64,000 nucleotides of DNA from Ruminococcus sp. HUN007 (GCF_000712055.1 NZ_JOOA01000001.1:744001-808000); one strand, 5' to 3'; shown: positions 16,987-28,560, counted from the stretch's first letter. Notes: generated by a model from the letters alone, not told the origin. A program made the numbers and translations.

Positions 16987-17748
16987 TCAGAATCCGATTG
17001 ATCCTGTATAATACGGTATATCCTTTTCTGCTTTTTCCACAGCTTCTTCAATTGTCATGCCGTAGAAATCTCCCGCAGCAAAGAGTCTGCCTGATTTTCT
17101 GTCATTTATAAAAGCACCGGTAACCACACCAGGAAGTGAGCTTTCCGGTGAATTAGGAGCATTCGGTCCGCCGAGATCTGTTCTGCACCAGCCCGGATCA
17201 GTAAGATTTATGCAAATATCTGTTCCGTTGTACTTTGAAGCAAGATCCATTGTTACCTTGTCAAGTGCAGCCTTGCTTGCGCTGTATCCGGCCTGCTCAG
17301 GTTCAAGTCTGATCCCGCTCGTAGTGTTCACTATTCTTCCGAAAGCTCTTTTTTCCATCTTCGGGAGGAAGTGATAAACTATCATCATCGGTGCTGTCGT
17401 ATTTACAGTGAAACTCGTTTCATAATCCGAAGCCGGGGTCTCATTGTACTTTTCTCTGTAGGCTATCTGAAGTCCGGCATTGTTGAGTACGATATCAACA
17501 TCGACTTTCATATCATCGATTGCAGCAAGCATAGCTTCAACCTGTTTCAGATCTGAAAACTCCGCGCCGACAGTACGTACTTCAACGCCAAGTGCTCTTG
17601 CCTCTTCTGCAGTTTTCGCACAGTTTTCAGCCTTTCTTGCCTGAAGAATAAGATTGCATCCCTTCGATGCCATAAAAAGTGCTGCTCCGCGTCCTATTCC
17701 TCTTGCAGCACCTGTTATAAATACCCAGCGTCCTTTTACATCCAACAT
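16987..17748 (-). CDS. SDR-family oxidoreductase
   Basis: 253 residues, classical short-chain dehydrogenase. The Rossmann dinucleotide motif TGAARGIG is at about residues 12-19, NNAG at about 89-92, a Thr/Ser-rich strand with catalytic Ser (NTTSG) and the YSASK catalytic Tyr-Lys box at about 156-160. An Arg in QARK after strand 2 hints at NADP preference. Substrate cannot be told from sequence. The AraC regulator lies upstream and the alcohol dehydrogenase downstream in the same direction, so a shared aldehyde/alcohol or stress response is possible. Start ATG 17748 follows AAGGAGAATTCTA. Confidence 0.9.
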   Translation of the reverse strand: MLDVKGRWVFITGAARGIGRGAALFMASKGCNLILQARKAENCAKTAEEARALGVEVRTVGAEFSDLKQVEAMLAAIDDMKVDVDIVLNNAGLQIAYREKYNETPASDYETSFTVNTTAPMMIVYHFLPKMEKRAFGRIVNTTSGIRLEPEQAGYSASKAALDKVTMDLASKYNGTDICINLTDPGWCRTDLGGPNAPNSPESSLPGVVTGAFINDRKSGRLFAAGDFYGMTIEEAVEKAEKDIPYYTGSIGF

Positions 17749-17765
17749 TAGAATTCTCCTTTGCT

Positions 17766-17879
17766 TAAGGGAACGCTGATTTGTTCAAAAAACATCATGT
17801 GGTCCGGGGCGGTGCCCCGCAGATCTCACCTTCAGAAATCCGGCAAAGCCGGATTTCCTGTATAATCAGTGTTTCCTTA
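17766..17879 (-). repeat. MITE-like dispersed repeat, copy D (full length)
   Basis: Reverse-oriented relative of copy A: left end AAGGGAACGCTGATTT, internal GGGGCGGTGCCCC hairpin and AAATCCGGC/GCCGGATTT hairpin, right end AATCAGTGTTTCCTTAA. It lies just upstream of the SDR gene. The rest of the 380-bp gap before the AraC gene holds copy E and about 150 bp of AT-rich sequence in which I see no gene. Confidence 0.75.
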
Positions 17880-18033
17880 ACGATCGTATTTTCAGTTTAA
17901 ATGGTAACATAAACAGCGGTCACAAATCAATAACGCACCGTCACTATTAGAGATTTGTTCTATTTTTTAATTCAATTATTATACTTTTAAAAAACAGTTT
18001 TAAAAGAACTGCTGATTATCATTTCAGGGCTCT

Positions 18034-18143
18034 AAAGTAACGCTGATTTAGTCATAAATCAGCGTGGGTTCCGGGTCGATGCCCCGCAAATCCCACCTCC
18101 GGAAATCCGGCGAAACCGGATTTCCGGTTTAATCAGTGTTTCC
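18034..18143 (-). repeat. MITE-like dispersed repeat, copy E (full length)
   Basis: Reverse-oriented copy. Read on the minus strand it begins GGGAAACACTGATTAAAC and matches copy A through both internal hairpins to AAATCAGCGTTACTTT. It overlaps the last codons of the AraC gene. Confidence 0.75.
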
Positions 18144-19025
18144 CTGATCTGACCGTTTTTTCTGCATTCTGAACTGTTTCGGAGTAAGTCCCCTGTATTT
18201 TCTGAAACTGCGTATAAGATGACTGCTGTCCGCAAAGCCCGTCCTCTCACTGATGAATGTAAGATCGTAATCAGTAAAAACAAGATATTCCTCAGCCTTA
18301 TATATACGCATACGTTCAATATATTCCTTGCAGCTCATGCCGTAGCTCTCGTGAAACTTTGCCGCAAATCCGGAATAGCTCATATGGCATTTCCGCGCTA
18401 TGTCCGCCACGCGGAGATCACCGTCAAGCTCGCTGTCAATAAACTCAGTTACGTTTTCTATACCGCATATATCCGACGAGGTCACCGGACACTTTCCCAT
18501 ATCAAGGCCGTTCTCCATCCAGTAACGCACCACGGCAAATATCAGCCTGTATATCTGGGCACGCTGAATAACGTCGCTGCCGTACCGGTAACCCGTACTC
18601 TCGTCCAGACAGTCGGTAAAAATCTCACGGCAGTGAAAACGTTCCGATTCTGCAGCACTGAAGTGTATCTGAACCTGTGCCTGAGCAGCATATCTGAAAA
18701 TGCTTGAAACTGACGGTGTGTAGGAAGAAGTGCCCGGAAACTTCGCCGTATCAAATTTTATCCCTGTAAAAAGCTTAAGTTCTTCTGAAGAATGAGATAT
18801 CGAATGAACTGCCGAAGGAAAAAGTATTATAAATTCATTTTTTCCGACTGTATATGTCCTTTCATCACATGTGATCTCCGCACTTCCGTCAAGTATGTAC
18901 AGAAATTCCGCAAAATAATGCCAGTGCGGTTTCACCGGAAAAGGCATCTTATCAGTATCATAAACAAAGGTTTCCACCGGAGCATTAAGACTGTCCTGCT
19001 TTTCAAACAACGAATGCAATTTCAC
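18129..19025 (-). CDS. AraC-family transcriptional regulator
   Basis: 298 residues. The N-terminal cupin-like sensor has HWHYFAEFLYILDG and ends with AVHSIS. The C-terminal double helix-turn-helix domain (about 195-290) has VADIARKCHMSYSGFAAKFH and then FISERTGFADSSHLIRSFRK plus the G.TPKQFR end. The final residues GNTD and the TAA stop are encoded by dispersed repeat E, so the original C-terminus beyond the HTH has been replaced. Probable regulator of the SDR and alcohol dehydrogenase genes that follow, by position only. A TTGATA-17-TATAAT promoter lies 90 bp upstream. Confidence 0.9.
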   Translation of the reverse strand: MKLHSLFEKQDSLNAPVETFVYDTDKMPFPVKPHWHYFAEFLYILDGSAEITCDERTYTVGKNEFIILFPSAVHSISHSSEELKLFTGIKFDTAKFPGTSSYTPSVSSIFRYAAQAQVQIHFSAAESERFHCREIFTDCLDESTGYRYGSDVIQRAQIYRLIFAVVRYWMENGLDMGKCPVTSSDICGIENVTEFIDSELDGDLRVADIARKCHMSYSGFAAKFHESYGMSCKEYIERMRIYKAEEYLVFTDYDLTFISERTGFADSSHLIRSFRKYRGLTPKQFRMQKKRSDQGNTD

Positions 19026-19116
19026 ACACCCTTTCCGGTAAAATGATATTTATTCCAAAATTCCGTTTCTGCTTTCTGCGGTTATTTTTCATTATCAGCG
19101 TACAGTATTTCTTCTT

Positions 19117-19145
19117 ATTATACCATTTTTCCGGTGTAATATCAA
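19117..19145 (-). promoter_or_regulatory. Promoter for the AraC-family gene
   Basis: Minus-strand TTGATA (19145-19140), 17-bp spacer, TATAAT (19122-19117). The stretch AAAATGGTATAATA and the following GAAGAA closely resemble the promoter of the giant pilin gene at 28575-28603. Confidence 0.75.
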
Positions 19146-19241
19146 CGGCTGAGAATTTTCTATATTTACATTGTATAACTACTCCGGATATGTTATTCTA
19201 AAAAGGATTTCTTTACTGAGGTTTTTCTTATACTTTGCTGT

Positions 19242-19282
19242 ACAAAAAAAATTCCCCCAGCAGATTTGTTCATCTGCTGAGG
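19242..19282 (-). terminator. Terminator of the GNAT-like gene pair
   Basis: Stem CCTCAGCAGAT/ATCTGCTGGGG on the minus strand, followed by AATTTTTTTT. Confidence 0.85.
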
Positions 19283-19306
19283 AATATAATTTTATCAAAA
19301 ACGGTT

Positions 19307-19504
19307 TTAAGCTGTTTTATCTGTAAATCGTTCAACTTCTTCTTTAGTCAGTTCGACCAGTTTCTTTCCAACGCTCTTTGCATATCTGGAAAGTTCAAGA
19401 AGATTTACATGACATTCAGGCGGATCTCTGTATGGATCCGGTGTCTCATAATATTCAGGTGCAAGAACTTCATTTTCAAGAAAAAGCGGTTTAGTTCCAT
19501 TCAT
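19307..19504 (-). CDS. Small acidic protein of unknown function
   Basis: 65 residues, not recognised. Pro/Tyr/Asp-rich in the middle (PEYYETPDPYRDPPE) and helical at the end (LVELTKEEVERFTDK). No HTH, zinc motif or membrane segment. Its ATG overlaps the end of the GNAT-like gene by 14 bases and has GGAGGTG at good spacing inside that gene, so it is real and translationally coupled. Possibly a partner protein of the GNAT-like product. Confidence 0.7.
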   Translation of the reverse strand: MNGTKPLFLENEVLAPEYYETPDPYRDPPECHVNLLELSRYAKSVGKKLVELTKEEVERFTDKTA

Positions 19505-20048
19505 AGCTGTACACCTCCATTAATTTTCGGGCTGATTTTTCATCAATAAAAAACTGATACTGATGAAGCATTCCTAAATACTCTCCGCCAAAAGTGGTTA
19601 TATAATGATCCAGCAGTTCTTTATTTGCTGCAAATCCGTGCATTGCGCCTTCATAACCCCATTCTGTTGATTTATCTGCTCCAATAGCAAACAAATGGCC
19701 ACCTACGCCTTCATACTTTTGTTTACCAAATTCATGCTTGTTATTCCAGGGAGCTGTACATGCCCAGTGAAGATATGCGGCATGTGCGGATCTGTCATTT
19801 TTTATTGCAATCAATCCCTGAACTTTATTCAGATCATCTTTTAACGCAAGTGCATAAACTTCAACATCTTTAGGAATTTCATTCCAGTTGATATGCCATC
19901 CTTCACTTGCTTTAAACTCTTTAAGATAAGAACGGCTTTCAACTTTAAATACTACAGTTTGTTTTAGCTCTCCAGATTCAGTATCTTTCAGACATGGTAC
20001 TATTTCATCAATCCAGATATCTATGCAACCCTGCTGAATCAAATTCAT
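19491..20048 (-). CDS. GNAT-like N-acetyltransferase-type protein
   Basis: 185 residues. The pattern VYALALKDDLNKVQGLIAIKND (a beta strand pair with G-L-I), then KYEGVGGHLFAIGADKS (acetyl-CoA loop-like) and LLDHYITTFGGEYLG with a final beta strand, resembles the GNAT fold, though the acetyl-CoA motif is weak. It forms a two-gene unit with the overlapping 65-residue gene, with its own promoter and terminator. Such isolated pairs are often mobile; a toxin-like role is only a possibility. ATG 20048 follows TGGAGAAGATGAGA. Confidence 0.6.
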   Translation of the reverse strand: MNLIQQGCIDIWIDEIVPCLKDTESGELKQTVVFKVESRSYLKEFKASEGWHINWNEIPKDVEVYALALKDDLNKVQGLIAIKNDRSAHAAYLHWACTAPWNNKHEFGKQKYEGVGGHLFAIGADKSTEWGYEGAMHGFAANKELLDHYITTFGGEYLGMLHQYQFFIDEKSARKLMEVYSYEWN

Positions 20049-20084
20049 TTCTCATCTTCTCCATTTACAGTTTTTCTTATAATA

Positions 20085-20113
20085 ATTTTACCATATACTG
20101 ATATAATAATCAA
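20085..20113 (-). promoter_or_regulatory. Promoter for the GNAT-like gene pair
   Basis: Minus-strand TTGATT (20113-20108), 17-bp spacer, TAAAAT (20090-20085). Confidence 0.65.
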
Positions 20114-20210
20114 TATAAAACTAAAAAATCTTAAATGAAGGAATCTGGTTAAGTCATGAATAGTAACCTAATTTGATTACTATTTCTCAGGCAAAATCAA
20201 ATAACAATTC

Positions 20211-20243
20211 AACAGCCGCGAAAGTTTAACCCTTCGTGGCTGT
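20211..20243 (-). terminator. Terminator of the second giant pilin gene
   Basis: Stem with ACAGCCGCGAA and TTCGTGGCTGT arms, followed on the minus strand by TTGAATTGTTATTTG. The arms share ACAGCCGCG with the terminator of the first giant gene (28669-28704), consistent with tandem duplication of gene plus terminator. Confidence 0.75.
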
Positions 20244-20274
20244 TGTTGTGTTTGGTTATCAGGATTTACAGGTA

Positions 20275-23200
20275 TCAATAATATTCGAATGAGAATCCCG
20301 GAGATGCGTAATATATATTATTATTTGAATCCCAGCTTTTTACACTCGGTTTTGTATTGAAAATGTTATCTTTATAAGAATTGAGTGAATTATAAAGACT
20401 ACGAGGAAATCGAGCTTTAAAGAAATTACAGCCACGGAACGGACCATGACCTGTTCTGGAATCAGTATCAAAACTCATACCTGCACCAGTCCATCCAGAA
20501 CTTAAAGCCCACCATAATAATTGAGCATTATTAGTTAACGTTTCATACCTACCATTAACCCAACCAACAGTATATTCTTCAATAGTAAGTGTACCTGTTA
20601 TATCACTATATTCTGAGCCCATAAAAGCATATCCGTCGATATGTCTAACAGAACCGCCAATTGTGACATTTTCAAATGAAGCACCTGGGAAAATATTTTT
20701 TCCTAATGTTTTATTATTGTCGTTTTCTGAATAGCCCTCGATTATAAGCCTTGGCTTTGTTACGAAATCGCTGCAGAAGTTTTCAAATGCTTTCGATCCG
20801 ATAGTAGTTACAGTTTTAGGAATCTTCAATACTCTTTCTTCTCGTCTTTCGCCTAAAAGAGATGGACTTCCAAAGAATCTTGTATTTGCAAATGCCTTCT
20901 CACCGATAGACTGTAAGCCTTCATTAAGAACGAGTTTTCCACGATTATAGCTCTTACTTTCATCGGATTCAAGCTTATAGAATGCATTAGCACCGATCTT
21001 CGTAACACTTTTTCCTATAACCAGATCACCAGTTATGTACGAATATTCATTATTGCTATTATCCATGAATCCATCGCCTATCATTTTAACCTCTCCGTTT
21101 TCTTCGCCAATAGTAACATTATTGAAACGTGAATTAGCGAATATCGACTTAACAACTACTCCATTCTTGCCTGGACCTCCGATAGACTTCATGTTTGCTT
21201 CGCCGCCTGAAGCACCATAGATTTCCAGCGAAGGGAAATTATCGTTAAGGTTTTCACAAACTGATTTAAACGCATAATCACCGATCTGAGTTACATGAGA
21301 AGATATCACAAGTTTTCTGTCATCAGGATCAATATCGCTTCTTGTGTACAGTCCGCTGCAACCGTTGAATGCGCTTTCTCCAATCTGCCATACACTATCT
21401 GCGATCTTAAGAGCACCGTCAAAGTTTTTGCATTTCAGAAAAGCATTTTTTCCGACACGATATACGCCTTCGCCTATTGTAAGATTGCCTCGCACGCCAT
21501 TGTATCTTGTAACAGGCTCATCATTGAAGGTTTCCGTCGTTTCGTTTTCCATGAAGTTTTCACCGATATACTGTACATTTCCGCCTTTTCCGCCTATTGT
21601 TACATTAGTAAAATGAGCATGTGAAAAGATGAGTGAATCAATGGTCTGAAGCTGTCGGCTGCTGTCGTCTGGTGCCGGCTTAATTGATGAATATCCAAGT
21701 ATTGTAAGAGAACCTGTATTGGCATCACTGGCCGTACTGCCCTGACCAAAATGCTTGAACGCCTGCGTTCCGATACTTGAAACTGTTGACGGAATGAGCA
21801 GATCTCCATGGAAGCCAGCACATGCATTGAAAGCATTTTCTCCGATAGAAGTCAGTCCTTCATTCAGTGTAAGAGCGCCGTTAAAACCTGTACATAAAAC
21901 GAATGCTTCTCTTCCCACCGATTTGATACTCTTTCCTATTGTAAGTGAACCGGTCATTCCTGAATAATTATAAGTATTATTTTCAGGATCCATATTATTC
22001 ATGAATTTATCGCCGATAGCATTTACAGTTGCTTCCTCTTCCGTTCCGCCGATAACCACATCTTTGAATTTTGCTGAAGGGAATATCGGTTTAGGATCAC
22101 CGTTTATATCATTAAGAGGAATACCGATATATCTGGTTTTTCCGTCAGAAGATGAATCAGAATAACCAAGAACTGTAAGTGTTCCCGGATTATCAGTATT
22201 TTCACCGTACTGCTTGAATGCACATCTTCCAATGCTGGTAACCGTCTTTGGTATTGTAAGTCCGCCGCCGGCTTTTGTACATCTGTTAAATGCATCCTTG
22301 CCTATGGTCTTAAGTGTGCTGCTTTCGAGTTTTACTTCCAGTATACTGTGGTTGTCTCCGAAAGCACGTGTACCAATAGTCTCAATACCGTCAAGGATCT
22401 TTAATTCCTGCGTGAAACTGCTGTAGTTTGAATTGTCATTATTGACCTTAACACCTTCCTTTGTTTCATCATATTTCAGATGCCTGTACACTTTGATATC
22501 ATCTTCGGAATAACCGGACCCACTGTCGAACGCTTCATATTTCGTCTGATTGTCTTCAAATGTACTGTCTGTTTCAAAAACTTGAATTATAGAATGCAAA
22601 ATTGCCGATCGTATTTACTGAACTGTTTTCACCGCCTATTTCCACTGACTTGAATCTCGCAAATGAGAACAGTCTGTAGCCGATGATATGCTGGTTTCCG
22701 TTTGATTCGGAATAGCCTTTGATTCTCAGCGTTCCGAGTTTGCTGTCCGGTGCGTTCATCGCAAACTTCTTGAAAGCTCGTCTGTCGATGTTGTGAACAG
22801 TCTGAGGGATTGTAATATCACCGTACATGTTCGGAAGATTCTCAAAAGCTGAATAACCTATTGTTTCAAGTTTACTGCTGTTCAGAGTAAGCGTTCCGTC
22901 AAAGCCGGCATCATTGAATGCCTCGCCTTCTATCTCGGAAACGTTACCTGTAATGGTAAGGCTGCCTGTTATTCCGTGATGATCGAAATTAGTGTCATAT
23001 GAACCATCCGTTCTGCTGAAATCTGATTTCATGAAATACTGTCCGATAACATCTACGTTTCCGCCGATTATCACATCACGGTATCTTGCATGATTGAACA
23101 GTGTTCCGCCTGAATCCGGCTGTCCTGAATACTTATTGTCGCCAAGATATTTCTTGCCGTTTTCTATTCTTGACGCACCGAAAATAACCAGACGTCCGTT

Positions 23201-26200
23201 ACCGGAACCGGAATTATCAAATGCATACGGGCCCATAAAGGTAACTGTAGGTGGAATAGTAAGGCTTCCGAGACTTGATGTTCCGTAGAACGCTTCTCGT
23301 TCAATTCGTTCAAGTGAAGTGTTGCCTTCAAACGTTACATCTGAAGCAATCTTATCACACTTCCAGAATGCATATCTTCCGATACGCTTAACTCCTGAAA
23401 GACCGGTAAGTTCATTAATGTGCATTTCACGGAAAGCACTGTTGTCAATTTCCTTTACGCTGTCACCTACATACAGGGATTCATCAAAACCTGTACACTG
23501 CTTAAACGCTTCTTCACCAATTTTTTCTACATCACCGTCAATTCTCAGTGAACCGACAAAACAGCTGTATGGTTCTGATCCGTTGCTCTCGGAATTGCTG
23601 AAAGCGTAATCATCGATAACTTTGATTTTTCCGCCAATGTGAACATTTCTGAAATGTGCATTTGTAAAGATAAACGGGCCAAGCTTCGTACCGTTCTCAG
23701 TATGTCCTGCGTATACAGTGAGTGAAGGATACCTGGATGAATTTTCAAGAGCTGCTGCATAATTCTCGAAAGCACCTTTTCCCATAGCTGTTACGCTTTC
23801 AGGAACTGTAAGATCTCCAGTAAATCCTGTACAGTTCTTAAAGGCTTCTATACCGACAGTCTTTAAGCTGCTGCCAAGGTCAATGTCCCCGTCAAAACCT
23901 GTACAGTTTTCAAAAGCCTTTGAGCCTATTTCCTGTATACTGTCAGGAAGATCAAGTTCTCCGGTGAATCCTGTACAGTCAACAAATGCTTCATTTTCAA
24001 TGCGGTTAAGCACCTTATTCTCAGAAAAACCAAGTTTGCCTGTAAAACCGGTACATTTCTTGAAAGCATAATCGCCGATAACTTCAACGTTATTTCCTAT
24101 TGTGAGCAGGCCGGTAAAATCACTATGTTCATTTGATTCATTATCAAAAGCATAATCTCCTATGTTCGTGATCTTTCCGCCGACATAAACATTTCTGAAA
24201 TGTCCGTTGGTGAATATAAGGCCGCCAAGGTTAAGACCATCGTTTGAATCGCCGGCATTAACAGTAAGCGACGGATACTTTGAGGAATCCGTAAGTGCTG
24301 CTGCATAGCTGTCAAAAGCTCTTTCACCCATATTTGTTACAGATTCAGGAACGACAAGGTCACCCTTAAAGCCTTTGCAGTTTTTAAACGCACTGCTGCC
24401 AATAGTCTGAATACTGCTTCCGAGATCAAGGTTACCGGTGAATCCTGTACAGTTTTCGAAAGTGCTGTTACCTATTCTCGTTACAGTATCCGGAACGGTA
24501 AGATCACCATTGAATCCGAAACAGCCTTCAAATGCTGAATCACCTATTTCATTCAGCTGTCTGTCCGGAAGATCAAGGTTACCGTTCAGTCCTGTACAAT
24601 CCTTAAATGCAGCTGTACCGATTGTGGAAATACTGCTTCCTAACGTCAGCGTACCTTTAAGTTCATTGTACGGCATTTTACCGTCAAGAGGTGCATTACT
24701 GAAAGCATTTTCATCTATGTCAGTAACTTTTCCTCCGATTGAAATATCTCTGAAATGGCCGTTGGTAAAAATGAGGCCGCCGAGTTTAGTTCCGTCAGAA
24801 AAGCTTCCGCCGTTGATCGTCAGCGAATGATAATTTGCAGAATTGTTCTGACCTGAAGCATAATCACTAAATGCGAAACCACCTATTTTTTCAACTGATT
24901 CCGGAATTATCAGATCTCCGTTTGCATTGATCCATCCGTTAAATGCATTTTCTCCGATCGATTTTACAGAACCAAGTTCAAGCACGGCTGATGATGTATT
25001 ATTTTTAAACGCATCAGATTCTATTTTCTCAACGCCCGGACCGAAACTTAATCTACCGAATACTGTTCCGCCGAAAACATCCTTTGCAATGCTCTTTTCC
25101 GATGCATCAGAAACGCCGTCAATAAAGAGGCCGCCGTTACCGATCTTAAAATCAGTGAAAGCTCCTGTACCGATGGATGTAACCTTTTCCGGTACAACAA
25201 ACGCATCACATGCGAAAAGTGTAGTTCCTGAGAATGAACCGTCGCCTATTGACTCAAGAAGCGAAGTACCTGAAGCTTTTACTACTGAACCGTCATCAGC
25301 CACACTCTTACTGATATTGCCCGTAATGATATTTCCGATGTTCAGTCCGCTGAATGCATTTTTTCCGATTTTTTTTACGCTGTCCGGAAGAACTATTACA
25401 GCTTCGCCCCATTTAAACTTATATCCATAGTTATGGAATGCTCCGGAACCGATCTCCTTTACACCGCTGCTTACAGTGAAACTGGTTATATTATCAGTTT
25501 TCGGAAATTCGAACGAATACTCATCACCGTCAGGATCTTTTCCGATTCTTGTAATGTTATAGGTTTTCCTGTCATCAATATAATAATAGTCTTTATTGTT
25601 TACAGTTCTCTTTATAAAACCGCTGTTCACTGAAGCGTCAGGGGCTGTCTCTGACCAGTAACCTTCATATGAAGGTTCAACAGTTACAGCTTTACTGTTT
25701 CCGATATAGGCAACAGCGTATGCATCCTGAGTACCGCTGAAAGGAATGTAAACCACTTCAGGAGGATTTATCTCAGAAGTACTGTCAACATATATCGAAG
25801 CTTTCTTTGTTACCTTATTACCATCAATATTCTTATCGTTGAATGCAACAAATGTTTCGCCTTTATAATCGCCGTAAAGCTGAGAAAGGAACGCATATTC
25901 CTGTGTCTGAAGTTCCTGCAGAGACGGATCATGATGCTGCATAGTCATGTAGTAGCGGAACTTGTTATCAGCTTCTGAATCATGACTAAGCTCAACAGAA
26001 TGATCAATTGTATATACAGGTGACTGACCGTAATAATGGCAAAGAGCGATCCTGTAACCAGCTTCTGCCTTTATCTTTTCAAAGTCAAAACTGCTGCCGT
26101 CATTAGTATAGGTCGCCTTAACACTGTCAAAATAACTTATAATATCACAAAGATGTTCATTTACTCTGTTAGGATAGTCACTGTTATAATATTTGCAGTA

Positions 26201-28426
26201 ATCGATCCTGACTTCTACAGCTGCATAACGGTCGTTAAGTTCGCTGTAAAGTCTGCTGTCATTATCAGAATTCCATGAAGTATCTCCGTTTTTCGTGACA
26301 AAATAGAAGCCATAGCTGTCTGCATCAGTTTTATGACCATACTCGTATGTGATCCAGCCGGTGCTGACAGGTGTATCGCTCTTGTCACGGACATTCACTT
26401 TATATTTAACCGTTGCTGTCAGTTTATTAATATCAAACTCAGTATCATTTTCCTCTTTGTCATAGTTCCATTCCAGATATCCGCCGTGTTCATATGTTTC
26501 AATACGTCCTATCTGTTCGTAATTATATTTATCAGACGGATCTAAAATATAAATAAATCCCTGTCCGTTGCCATGGTTTATATGATCAACAGAATTATCC
26601 TCTGTTTCCTTGTTATAGATATAATTCGCTGGCTGAGTCTGCGGGTAGTTTCCGTTTACAAAAAATCCAACTTCCCCTTCAGCTGCTTTTGAAACATGAG
26701 GTATCTCTTCACCTACAAGAGCCTTGCCGACTGTATCACCGTTTGTGTTTTTTATTACATATTCGGCAGTTCTCTTTATTGAAAGATCTTCAACTCTGAA
26801 TACATCGCCCTCTAACAAAGCACTGTCAAAAAAGATATTATAGTCTGAAGTTTTTCCGGGAACTGCTTCAATAGTTGCGATCACTTCATCTCCGGTCTTT
26901 ATTTCTTTTACCCCGTCAGCTCTCTGGGACATTACGATCTCGCTGAAACAGGTTACAGGTTTTACTTCATAACGGTCAGTTGTCTTATTATAGACCTTAT
27001 TATATTCCTGATAAGCTACGACCAGTTTATTTGTTTTACCCGAAAAAAAATCCCTGACAAGAGTATTTTCTTTGCCAAGTATTTCTTTTCTTGTATTAAG
27101 CTCGGCAATCGCTTCAGGTGATGTGCTGTCAGCGTATACTCCTGCCCATTTTTTATCTCTGTATTCTTCTTCCGAAGAAACAATAACAAAGCCGTTTTTT
27201 ACTGTACTTCCGTCTTCAGAGGCTTCCATACGTAAAAATTTAGTCGTACCTGTCTCGTTTTTATACGAGACATTAATAAGCATAAGATTTCTGGTATCAG
27301 GAGCAAGTGCTTCTGAATCAAGCAGTGATTCGACTGTTATACTTTCAGGTATTTTTCTGCTTATGAGAATATGTTCCTCCGGATTTTCCGGACGGCTGTT
27401 TTCAAGATCGTCGATACCTTTTGAATAATCAGTTTTTTCGACATACCAGTCCCCGTCTCTCTGGATCCAGCTGATCATTTCCGGATGATCAACACCTGCC
27501 ACCTGATATGTCTGTCCGTTCGAATAGGAAAGCTTTTCAGAGTAAATGTATGAACCGCTGTTTCCTTCTGCAGGAGGCCATTTTTTCTTGTCTTTATAGT
27601 CTTCCTCGCTCATTTCAAAAATTTCCATTCTGTCTTCGGAAGGATAATAAACAAAAAACTTGTGTGTACCCGGTTTATTCTCCGGATCATTTGCGTCATA
27701 ATCCTCATGATGATCGACCAGCATCCATTCAACATTGTTTTCACCGTTGATTTTCGGATTCTGGCTTACAGTCATACCCAGGATCTTATACTCTGAATTT
27801 TCGTTTATTTTATCAACTATATCATCAACAGATGCCGGATCAAGATGGCTGTTATCGGTATTGTACTTTTTCACCAGCTTTTCGATTTCGGTCTCATATA
27901 TCTCCTCCGGCGCACGTCCCGATTTTAAGTATTCTGAAGTATCGATAAGCGCTGCTGTAAATTCGTATGAACTACTGAGCTGGACATGTTCATCAATACA
28001 GTCACATTCACACTTTCCGATTTTCACCTTTGCTGTGTTCGGATCATCGCCCGGTTTTATTGTCCACTCAACAGTATACTGTCCGCCGTTAGGGCAGATT
28101 CCGGCCGCCTCTTTAATTTTTTCTTCAAGGCGCTGAAACTTACCATCTGATGTTATTACATTCGCATCAGCATTTCTGCTGTCACTTACCGCTTCCACCA
28201 GACCAACAAGTTCGTTATTCAGTTCATTTACATCATAATATCTTTTCGAAACGATCCTGTACTCCAGATCATTCACGAAATCATTCATTGTATGCTGGCA
28301 GTTATTTGTTTTTGAACGCTTTATGTACCCTGAAATATTCGGTACAGCGATCGCTGCCACTATTGCTATTATGACGAGCACAACGATCACTTCTACTAAA
28401 GTGAACCCTTTTTTCGCTCTTTTCAT
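20275..28426 (-). pseudogene. Giant type IV prepilin-like LRR protein (copy 1), frameshifted
   Basis: Intact reading would give about 2716 residues. The N-terminus MKRAKKGFTLVEVIVVLV is a class III prepilin leader, cleaved between Gly and Phe with Glu at +5. A 300-residue pilin-like head follows (CPNGG and CECDC cysteine segments), then beta-rich domains to about 980. From there to the end is an array of BspA-type leucine-rich repeats with the unit IG..AF..C..L.G.L..P..V. The frame breaks at 22576-22580, where five A replace the four found in the paralogue, giving the premature stop NSSF; the remaining 767 codons continue in another frame. It may be a true null, a phase-variable homopolymer or an assembly error. 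A separate TTGAAG/TATAAT promoter precedes it. Predicted pilus-linked surface adhesin. Confidence 0.85.
21900..23370. repeat. Long near-identical block shared by the giant pilin genes (copy 1)
   Basis: About 1.47 kb that matches 30680-32150 almost base for base (offset 8780, or 8779 beyond the frameshift). Differences are only a few substitutions and the one-A insertion. Flanking parts of the two genes are much more divergent. Confidence 0.85.
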
Positions 28427-28439
28427 AATTACCCCATCC

Positions 28440-28560
28440 CTTTCTTATCATAAATCAGAACAGAAAGCCGCATTACGTAAACACTTATCACACTCTTTAC
28501 GAGCGTTTTTATCCCCTGTCATCTGCGTTTTACATTCGTTGTCATCCATTATAAACGCAA
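28440..28560 (-). pseudogene. Decayed relic of the pilB 3' end upstream of giant pilin copy 1
   Basis: Plus-strand sequence GAGCGTTTTTATCCCCTG at 28501-28518, the neighbouring CACTCTTTAC and the CTTTCTTATCATAAATCAGAACAG-like stretch match the region 38285-38420 that spans the end of pilB and the leader of giant pilin copy 2 (there GAGCGTTTTCATCCCCTG). Small indels destroy the coding frame. It marks the junction of a tandem duplication. Confidence 0.65.
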
